DNA of 10,741 nt, from positions 32,413 to 43,153 of the forward strand of contig QAKL01000121.1 in the NCBI GenBank assembly GCA_003343815.1. The letters run 5' to 3'. The DNA is from Clostridiales bacterium (lineage in GTDB: Bacteria; Bacillota; Peptococcia; Peptococcales; Peptococcaceae). Below the pieces are notes generated by a model. It worked only from the letters and a program-made list of their open reading frames with translations, was not told the DNA's origin and searched no databases. How positions within the stretch are numbered: position 1 is the stretch's first letter; every line of letters begins with the position of its first letter. Made by a program: the position numbers and the translations under genes. Of this stretch, positions 5,795 to 10,741 are shown in pieces.

Positions 5795-7420
5795 TTACTC
5801 TGCGGAAAGCAGATAATAATATACAGCCTGCCCGCCCTCGTGCAGCTCGAATTCTATCTCGGGATATTTTTCGCTTAAATCGTCCAATAACTTTTCCGCT
5901 TCCTCCGCGGACACATCCGCTCCATAATACACAGTCACCAACTCGTAATCATCGATGTCCATGCTTTTGAGAGTATCCTCTACCAAATTAGTCATCTCAT
6001 CGCCGACAGCCTTGATTTTGCCGTCTACAATACCTAAAATCTGACCCTCTTTGATTTCTTTATCTTCAATAGAGGTATCACGGACAGCGTGAGTAATCTC
6101 AATCGAGCGGACATTAGCCAATGCCGCAGTCATGTTTTCGGCGTTTTCTTCGCCGGAAAGCTCGACATTATACGACATCATCGACGTGATCCCCTGCGGG
6201 ATACTGCGGGAGGGGACAACAAACACTTTCGTATTTTCCGAAATTTTCGCCGCCTGCTCTGCGGTTAGGATAATATTTTTATTATCCGGCAAAAGGATGA
6301 CCTCTTTGGCATGAACCTTTTCGATCGCCGCCAAGAAATCCTCGGTGCTCGGGTTCATCGTCTGCCCGCCGGTTACGACGAAATCCGCTCCTAGGCCTTG
6401 AAATATTTCATTTAAGCCCTCACCTGCGCTTACAGCCACGACCGCCAAATCTTTGAGTGGTTTGGAGGCTTGCAGGCGCAGATTCTGCTCTTTCATATTT
6501 TCTACTTTTACTTCGTGCAAATCGCCGTAAGACAGGCAATATTTGATGACATTCCACGGCTCGTTGGTATGCACGTGGATTTTAGTCATATTGCCCGCGC
6601 CGACTACCAGTAAACTGTCACCGATTTGCGATAAATATTCGCGGATCGGCTCCACGGCAACCTCGTTTCCGTCATAGCTTTTAATAAATAACTCGGTGCA
6701 GTATTGGAAAAGGATATTGCTCGGATCACCAAAGACATGGTTGTCCTCAAACTCTGCCTGAGGCTCAGTTTTTTCGCTTGCTTCCACCGTCACTGCCTCG
6801 CCGCTTAAAGCCTCCAGCATCCCCTCGACGATGATCAAAAGCCCCTTCGCTCCGGCATCTACTACCCCCGCTTGCTTCAAAACAGGCAATATTTCCGGCG
6901 TACGCGCCAAACTGCGGTAGCCCTCCTGTAAATACAGATTTAACGCCTCATTAGCGCTCATCTCTGCTGTGACGTTTTGCTTCAAATATTCGCCCGCCTC
7001 GCGCGCTACTGTCAAAATCGTGCCCTCCATGGGTTTCACCACAGCTTTGTAGGCTGCGCCGACGCCGCCTGAAAAGCCGTCTGCCAAATCAAGCGCCGTG
7101 ATCTCCGTTTTGCCCTCTAAAGCATGAGCGAAGCCGCCCAAAATCTGCGACAAAATAACGCCCGAATTACCTCTGGCGCCCATCAATGCGCCATAAGCCA
7201 TTTTCGCAGCGATTTCCGATACATCGCCCTCACCATCCAAACGACTGACGAATTTCGCCGCCGAATTCATCGTAAGCGACATATTTGTTCCCGTATCGCC
7301 GTCCGGCACCGGAAAAACGTTTAAACTGTCTACCCCGGCTTTTTCGGCGTTAAGCTTGGCCGCGGCATTTAAAATCATATTGGCAAACATATTCTGATCT
7401 ATACAATTTACTGTTTCCAT
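5795..7420 (-). CDS. fakA: Fatty acid kinase catalytic subunit FakA (DAK2 domain)
   Basis: This is a 541-residue protein with the three-part FakA layout. Residues 1-205 form a DhaL/DAK2 kinase domain, with metal/nucleotide-binding DGDTGTNMS at 40-48, GARGNSGVILSQ at 81-92 and DAGAKGLL at 188-195. The middle region has C241 (QYCTELFI) and H282/H284 (KIHVHTNEP), equivalent to residues reported as zinc ligands in Staphylococcus aureus FakA. From about residue 325 a DegV-like C-terminal domain follows (AVVAVSAGEGL; VVTGGQTMNPS). FakA phosphorylates a fatty acid held by FakB using ATP; the acyl-phosphate is used by PlsX/PlsY or exchanged to ACP. All signature residues are present. ATG at 7420 follows AGGAGG with a spacer of about eleven bases, slightly long. 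It is the first gene of the fakA-fakB unit. Confidence 0.95.
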   Translation of the reverse strand: METVNCIDQNMFANMILNAAAKLNAEKAGVDSLNVFPVPDGDTGTNMSLTMNSAAKFVSRLDGEGDVSEIAAKMAYGALMGARGNSGVILSQILGGFAHALEGKTEITALDLADGFSGGVGAAYKAVVKPMEGTILTVAREAGEYLKQNVTAEMSANEALNLYLQEGYRSLARTPEILPVLKQAGVVDAGAKGLLIIVEGMLEALSGEAVTVEASEKTEPQAEFEDNHVFGDPSNILFQYCTELFIKSYDGNEVAVEPIREYLSQIGDSLLVVGAGNMTKIHVHTNEPWNVIKYCLSYGDLHEVKVENMKEQNLRLQASKPLKDLAVVAVSAGEGLNEIFQGLGADFVVTGGQTMNPSTEDFLAAIEKVHAKEVILLPDNKNIILTAEQAAKISENTKVFVVPSRSIPQGITSMMSYNVELSGEENAENMTAALANVRSIEITHAVRDTSIEDKEIKEGQILGIVDGKIKAVGDEMTNLVEDTLKSMDIDDYELVTVYYGADVSAEEAEKLLDDLSEKYPEIEFELHEGGQAVYYYLLSAE

Positions 7421-7441
7421 CGAAATTTTTTCCTCCTAACC

Positions 7442-7487
7442 GGCAAAGCAGTCCTGCTTTCCCACCTGTTGAAGTTGCCTAAAAGGC
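7442..7487 (-). promoter_or_regulatory. Two small hairpins in the fakA leader
   Basis: The predicted fakA leader of about 68 bases holds two inverted repeats on the minus strand. One is GCCT-TTT-AGGC at 7477-7487, at the transcript start. The other is AAAGCAG-GA-CTGCTTT at 7445-7460, just before the ribosome binding site. Neither is followed by a T tract, so they are not terminators. They could stabilise the 5' end or affect translation. They match no riboswitch class I know. Confidence 0.4.
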
Positions 7488-7494
7488 GTATATA

Positions 7495-7521
7495 ATTATA
7501 GCATACATTAAAATATGCAAA
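7495..7521 (-). promoter_or_regulatory. Extended -10 promoter for fakA-fakB with an inverted repeat in the spacer
   Basis: The minus strand has TGCTATAAT (7495-7503), a perfect extended -10 element. The -35 is weak: TTTGCA with a 15-base spacer, or TTTTTG with 17. The spacer carries GCATA-8 bases-TATGC (7501-7518), and another TGCAT copy lies just upstream (7523-7527). Such a repeat over the spacer could be an operator. It does not match the FapR consensus I recall. The predicted start is near 7488. Confidence 0.65.
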
Positions 7522-7558
7522 AATGCAAACAAATTTTTGTAAAAAAATATAATAGCAG

Positions 7559-7583
7559 AAAAAATCCCGCCTGCGCGGCAGGA
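7559..7583 (-). terminator. Rho-independent terminator after the Eis-like gene
   Basis: On the minus strand TCCTGCC pairs with GGCGGGA (one G-T wobble) around a GCGCA loop, followed by TTTTTT. It starts three bases after the stop codon of the acetyltransferase gene and separates it from the fakA promoter. Confidence 0.85.
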
Positions 7584-7585
7584 AA

Positions 7586-8767
7586 TTAATAATCTTCGTT
7601 GATATAATTATTTTCTTCCGGCCAAAGCTTCAATAAATCTCTGAAAGATTCTTCCTTATATACTGTAATCTTGCCCATCCCGCGCAAAATTTTAGCGCTT
7701 ACGCCCATCACTACGGCGCTTAAAGAGCCGATCTCAAGCTCTATTTCGCCCGAATCATCTGCTAAAATACCAACTTCAGCGCACCCGTCTTGAATTTGCA
7801 AAGAAAAGACGTTATTATTATTCGCCGCAAATGAGTCGTTTACCTTTATTTTAAGCGAAATATTATCAGCTCGATAACTTAAAGACTCCAAAAATTGCTT
7901 GACATCGGCGATACGCGCCATCATATAGGGCTCGATCGCCGCCGCGTTTTTATTTTCTAAAAAAAGATAGCTCGCATCTGCCTGCGGCAGGAAAAAGTCA
8001 ACCTTTTCAAACTGCGAGCGATGGCGGTACAGATACTGCATGAGCGCTGCTTTTGCCCGATAATTTTTGTAAACAAACTCCCGCACAACGATCGTATCCG
8101 TCCCAAACAAATAAAAAATGTAGCCCTCAGGAGCGCCATTTTGATAAACTACCGCGCAGTAGCCGCCGTCATTTTGCAGATCCTGCGCTAAAACGCGAAA
8201 GTGTTTTTCATCACGTAAAGCTACGCCGTTATATTTTTCGCCGAAAGTCTGATAGCACGCTGTTAAATCCGCGACTTTTTCCATCGCTGATACCAGCTCT
8301 ATTTCGCCGTAGTCCGTACCCAGTGGCTTTAATTCCGCCAAATTTATTCGGTAGCGCCAACGCGCATACGCATAGCTCCAACCATACGCCTGATAAAATT
8401 TGCTCGAAAAGGGCATTAAAAGCGTGAGATAGCACCCGCGCTCTGCACTTTGCGTTAATAATTCCCGCATTAATGCTCCTGCCGCGCCGCTGCCGCGTTC
8501 CTCAGGCGTCGTCTCCACCCCGACGATATAGGATACGGGGATTTTTTGCCCGCGCAGATTAAGCGTATAGGGATTGAGCTGCGCCGCCGCCAGAAGCTTC
8601 TCCCCACGGTAGGCACCTACAGTATTTTCCGCGCGAAAACATTTCTGAAAATACAGCTCTACAAATTCTTTCGTATCTTTAAAGCAATACTCCCAGAGCG
8701 CGCGCACTTGGGGCGCGTCCGATTTATTTAGCAAACGGCAGGTAATATCATTCGCATCGGCTCTCAT
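7586..8767 (-). CDS. Eis-like GNAT family N-acetyltransferase
   Basis: This 393-residue protein has the size and order of the Eis family: an N-terminal GNAT domain, a second degenerate GNAT-like region, and a C-terminal SCP2-like part. The acetyl-CoA binding motif is at about 84-99 (VETTPEERGSGAAGAL). LLMPFSSKFYQAYGW at 116-130 matches the Eis stretch that carries the catalytic tyrosine (Tyr126 in Mycobacterium tuberculosis Eis; Y125 here). Mycobacterial Eis acetylates amines on aminoglycosides and proteins; Bacillota homologues mostly have no known substrate. ATG at 8767 shares one base with the stop of the upstream DUF2156 gene (TGATG), and AAGGAG lies ten bases before it, so translation is probably coupled. 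A terminator follows. Family call is good; substrate unknown. Confidence 0.85.
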   Translation of the reverse strand: MRADANDITCRLLNKSDAPQVRALWEYCFKDTKEFVELYFQKCFRAENTVGAYRGEKLLAAAQLNPYTLNLRGQKIPVSYIVGVETTPEERGSGAAGALMRELLTQSAERGCYLTLLMPFSSKFYQAYGWSYAYARWRYRINLAELKPLGTDYGEIELVSAMEKVADLTACYQTFGEKYNGVALRDEKHFRVLAQDLQNDGGYCAVVYQNGAPEGYIFYLFGTDTIVVREFVYKNYRAKAALMQYLYRHRSQFEKVDFFLPQADASYLFLENKNAAAIEPYMMARIADVKQFLESLSYRADNISLKIKVNDSFAANNNNVFSLQIQDGCAEVGILADDSGEIELEIGSLSAVVMGVSAKILRGMGKITVYKEESFRDLLKLWPEENNYINEDY

Positions 8768-9669
8768 CAGCGCAAAACTCCTTTGTATTTAGTCCACAGT
8801 TCTGCCGGTAAGTAGGACAATTTTGCTTGACGCAAGCCCTCATCGCCGGTATCTTCCTCGCGGTTTACCCAAACGGCGTTGGGGAAAGCATGGCTCAAAA
8901 ACATTTGATTGATCGCCGGATAAAGCCCGCGGATCTCGTGCTCGGCTTTTTCGACATGAATCAAAACCGTGTCATTATTAATCATTTCGCCCAGAGTAAA
9001 CGCCTGCACCGCACCGTTTATACGGATTAGCGCCCCCTCGCAGTCCAACTTATCATAAACGTTAAAAATTTCGTGGATCGCCTCGCGCTCACACACCAGC
9101 ATCTCGTCCAACGTATGCTCCGCACTGTCGCAGGCTTTCTCGGCACACCATTTTTCCAAATAATCTGCCGCTGCTGTCAGATTGTCCGCACAAAGTGGCT
9201 CATAAGTATAGTTTTCGTTTTGCAAAAAATGATTCAAATGATTACGCTTGGCGTGCAGTTTGCGGCCCGCCAGCGTGCGCAGGCTCTCGGCATCATAGAT
9301 ATAGTCAAAATTTTCTCTTTCCGCCGTAAAGTCGAATTTCTCCGGAAAAAGACTTTCGATCTTAATTTTGTCCTGCTCGCCTACCGCCTTTAACTGAAAG
9401 GGCACGCCCATTTCTGCAACAGTTGCCATCATTTCCTCTATAGCTTTTGTCCAGTCACCCGCGCCATACGGCGGCAGATACCACCACTCGCCGTCTTTGC
9501 CGCAGCGGACGATTAAATTATCCTCGAAAACGGCGTATTTCACGTAGTAACTTTTGCGCCACATATAAAAATTAGTAAAGGAACTTTCCGAATTGCGTTT
9601 TTGATCAATTTTTAAGTATTGATTGATAATCTCTTTATCCTCTATCTCCAAATTTTTAAACTCTAACAT
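8767..9669 (-). CDS. DUF2156 (MprF C-terminal-like) protein
   Basis: The sequence resembles the DUF2156 / phosphatidylglycerol lysyltransferase C-terminal family, which has a double GNAT-like fold. Visible family features are the N-terminal SSFTNFYMWRKSYYVKY stretch, WWYLPPYG, RKLHAKRNHLNHF in the middle, and a C-terminal WVNREEDTGDEGLRQAKLSY region. In MprF this domain moves an aminoacyl group from tRNA to phosphatidylglycerol, but MprF also has a large membrane flippase domain. Here there are about 300 residues and no membrane segment, so the substrate is unknown. The start chosen is ATG at 9669, six bases after AAGGGAG. An in-frame GTG at 9708 would give 13 more residues, but it touches the -10 element and lies upstream of the predicted transcript start. 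The gene forms a two-gene unit with the Eis-like gene. Confidence 0.82.
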   Translation of the reverse strand: MLEFKNLEIEDKEIINQYLKIDQKRNSESSFTNFYMWRKSYYVKYAVFEDNLIVRCGKDGEWWYLPPYGAGDWTKAIEEMMATVAEMGVPFQLKAVGEQDKIKIESLFPEKFDFTAERENFDYIYDAESLRTLAGRKLHAKRNHLNHFLQNENYTYEPLCADNLTAAADYLEKWCAEKACDSAEHTLDEMLVCEREAIHEIFNVYDKLDCEGALIRINGAVQAFTLGEMINNDTVLIHVEKAEHEIRGLYPAINQMFLSHAFPNAVWVNREEDTGDEGLRQAKLSYLPAELWTKYKGVLR

Positions 9670-9675
9670 ACATAT

Positions 9676-9682
9676 CTCCCTT
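9676..9682 (-). promoter_or_regulatory. Ribosome binding site deciding the DUF2156 start
   Basis: AAGGGAG on the minus strand lies six bases before the ATG at 9669. Together with the promoter at 9709-9737 it argues for this start over the upstream in-frame GTG at 9708. Confidence 0.7.
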
Positions 9683-9708
9683 GCATTTTCTCGAGTTATC
9701 TTCATCAC

Positions 9709-9737
9709 ATTATACTCTATCGCTCACAATTTGGCAA
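9709..9737 (-). promoter_or_regulatory. SigmaA-type promoter for the DUF2156-Eis unit
   Basis: On the minus strand TTGCCA (9732-9737, five of six consensus bases) is separated by 17 bases from a perfect TATAAT (9709-9714). The transcript should start near 9702, giving a leader of about 33 bases before the ATG at 9669. It lies downstream of the mscS terminator, so the pair is independently transcribed. Confidence 0.82.
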
Positions 9738-9794
9738 TTAGTTAATCATAAAAATTATACCCTTTTTTCGTCTATTTCAAACTTCGGCGCACAT

Positions 9795-9824
9795 AAAAAG
9801 CAAAGTCCGCAGACTTTGCTTTTT
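9795..9824 (-). terminator. Strong hairpin terminator after mscS, symmetric in both directions
   Basis: A perfect 13-base-pair inverted repeat (9795-9807 with 9812-9824) surrounds a four-base loop. It has AAAAA at one end and TTTTT at the other, so each strand reads as a stem ending in T residues. On the minus strand it follows the mscS stop by six bases. No plus-strand gene uses the other direction here. Confidence 0.9.
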
Positions 9825-9830
9825 GTATGT

Positions 9831-10637
9831 TTATTTTTCCAACATATGCACATTCATATGCGGATAACTCATTTCCACATTGTAGCGGTCGAAAGCCTTT
9901 TTGCCTTCTTCCAATAAATCAAAATGCACCTGCCAATAATCTTTATTTTCGCACCATACCCTGACCGTATACTCGATCGAGCTGTCTTTATAAGCAGATA
10001 ATCTGATAAATACATCGTCCGTTAAAGCATTGGCAGTATTTTTGACCGCCTCAGCTAAAGCTGCTTTCACCGTCTCAATCGGCGCATCATATGATGCCTC
10101 AAAGGTCAAATCCACGCGGCGCTTGCCCTCGGAACTATAATTAACAATGCGCGCTCCGGAAATGTCGCTGTTTGGAATGATAATCTTTTTATTATCACCG
10201 GTCATGATTTTGGTACTCATCAGTCCGATTTCCTTGACTACGCCGCTGTTAGCGCCGCACTCGATGAAATCGCCGACAGCGAAAGGCTTAGTGGTTAAAA
10301 TCACCAAACCGCCGGCGACATTGGACAAAGAGCCCTGCACTGCCAAGGATACAGCTAAACCGGCAACAGACAAAACGGCGATTAACGATGTCACGTCAAT
10401 CCCCAGACTGTCAGCGACAATTAACACTACCAAGAAATACAGCAAAACTTTAACTACAGATTTAATAAACACATGTAGGCTTTTGTCGATTTTCGAGCGC
10501 TCCAGCATTTTGCCGACAACTTTTAATAGCTGCTTGGCGATGATAATGCAGACTACCGCCAGCACAATCGTGAGTAAAATACTCGGCATGATGCCTAAAA
10601 AATAGGTTGCGCTCACTGCATGAGCCATCGATCCCAT
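9831..10637 (-). CDS. mscS: MscS-type mechanosensitive ion channel
   Basis: This 268-residue protein matches small-conductance mechanosensitive channels. Three hydrophobic segments lie near residues 12-34, 55-82 and 86-115; the third has the pore-lining glycine/alanine pattern (GLAVSLAVQGSLSNVAGG). The beta domain follows (KPFAVGDFIE, GVVKEIGLMSTKI, KKIIIPNSDI), then a C-terminal cytoplasmic alpha/beta part ending in MSYPHMNVHMLEK. These channels open under membrane tension and release solutes when cells meet hypo-osmotic shock. ATG at 10637 follows GGAGG by seven bases. It starts two bases after the stop of the preceding partial gene, so both are probably on one message, and a strong terminator follows. 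Length and motifs are normal. Confidence 0.95.
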   Translation of the reverse strand: MGSMAHAVSATYFLGIMPSILLTIVLAVVCIIIAKQLLKVVGKMLERSKIDKSLHVFIKSVVKVLLYFLVVLIVADSLGIDVTSLIAVLSVAGLAVSLAVQGSLSNVAGGLVILTTKPFAVGDFIECGANSGVVKEIGLMSTKIMTGDNKKIIIPNSDISGARIVNYSSEGKRRVDLTFEASYDAPIETVKAALAEAVKNTANALTDDVFIRLSAYKDSSIEYTVRVWCENKDYWQVHFDLLEEGKKAFDRYNVEMSYPHMNVHMLEK

Positions 10638-10639
10638 AA

Positions 10640-10741
10640 TTATTCCTCCGTTTGCTTCGTATATTGTTGTTTTTCGAGCATCAATGGCGCTAAATTAGCC
10701 CCGAGCTGGACTTTGTACATCAAAGGTGCCAACTCCTCTAA
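10640..10741 (-). CDS. C-terminal end of an unidentified gene (partial)
   Basis: An open frame enters from the right edge and stops at TAA (10640-10642), giving 33 residues that end in YTKQTEE. The visible part is helical and repeats the short motif LAPLM twice, 13 residues apart (LAPLMYKVQL, LAPLMLEKQQ). Its stop lies two bases before the mscS ATG, and the mscS ribosome binding site lies in its last codons. That packing supports a real upstream gene cotranscribed with mscS. I cannot name it from this fragment. Confidence 0.55.
   Translation of the reverse strand, partial: LEELAPLMYKVQLGANLAPLMLEKQQYTKQTEE

Noticed and set aside
7421..7585. The 165-base gap before fakA as a possible riboswitch or small RNA.
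   Set aside because: It is accounted for by a terminator, a promoter and a short leader with two small hairpins; there is no complex fold or T tract after the hairpins.
9670..9708. An N-terminal extension of the DUF2156 protein starting at GTG 9708.
   Set aside because: The codon abuts the -10 element, lies upstream of the predicted transcript start, and has no ribosome binding site; the ATG at 9669 has a good one.
9718..9733. On the minus strand AATTGTGAGCGATA within the DUF2156 promoter spacer looks like the left part of the E. coli lac operator.
   Set aside because: One base is missing relative to the operator, the second half-site is absent, and no LacI-family gene is nearby. Chance resemblance is the simpler explanation.
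10147..10605. A 152-codon plus-strand open frame opposite mscS.
   Set aside because: Its threonine/lysine-rich sequence is the complement of the channel's hydrophobic segments, and the minus-strand MscS motifs are clear.
1..10741. Mobile element, phage, CRISPR or defence-island content.
   Set aside because: No transposase, integrase, terminal repeats, spaced repeats or defence domains are visible, and composition is uniform.

Overview
All recognisable genes in this window lie on the minus strand, so transcription runs from high to low coordinates. The gene set points to a member of the Bacillota: rapZ followed directly by yvcK, a FakA/FakB fatty acid kinase pair, strong AGGAGG-type ribosome binding sites, and GTG/TTG starts. 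A membrane-anchored form of YvcK fits Clostridia or Negativicutes better than Bacilli, but that placement is an inference. Base composition looks mid-40s % GC by eye and is even across the window. I see no transposase, integrase, phage gene, CRISPR array, tRNA or rRNA.

Layout in the direction of transcription (right to left). (1) 10741-9831: the tail of an unidentified gene, then an MscS-type mechanosensitive channel two bases later, closed by a strong hairpin terminator at 9795-9824. (2) 9737-7559: a promoter, a DUF2156 (MprF C-terminal-like) protein, an Eis-like GNAT acetyltransferase overlapping it by one base, and a terminator. (3) 7521-4886: an extended -10 promoter, fakA, fakB (DegV family), and a terminator. 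(4) 4846-1385: a five-gene run made of a shikimate-kinase-like protein, an unrecognised 252-residue protein, YbaK-type Cys-tRNA(Pro) deacylase, an MgtC/SapB membrane protein and a uridine-kinase-like protein, closed by a terminator. (5) 1351-1: a consensus-like promoter, rapZ, and the first 141 codons of yvcK, which runs off the left edge.

The content is mostly housekeeping: envelope turgor control (MscS), incorporation of exogenous fatty acids into phospholipid (FakA/FakB), quality control of Pro-tRNA charging (YbaK), nucleotide or sugar-phosphate metabolism (the two P-loop kinases), and control of carbon flow and cell envelope (RapZ/YvcK). The least explained parts are the DUF2156-Eis pair, the unrecognised protein coupled to the shikimate-kinase-like gene, and two kinases with non-canonical residues at normally invariant positions. 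There is no gene-free stretch over 300 bases; the longest gaps (165, 161 and 121 bases) hold the terminators and promoters listed. I found no convincing evidence of a wholly new system; the DUF2156-Eis pair is the best candidate for an uncharacterised functional unit.
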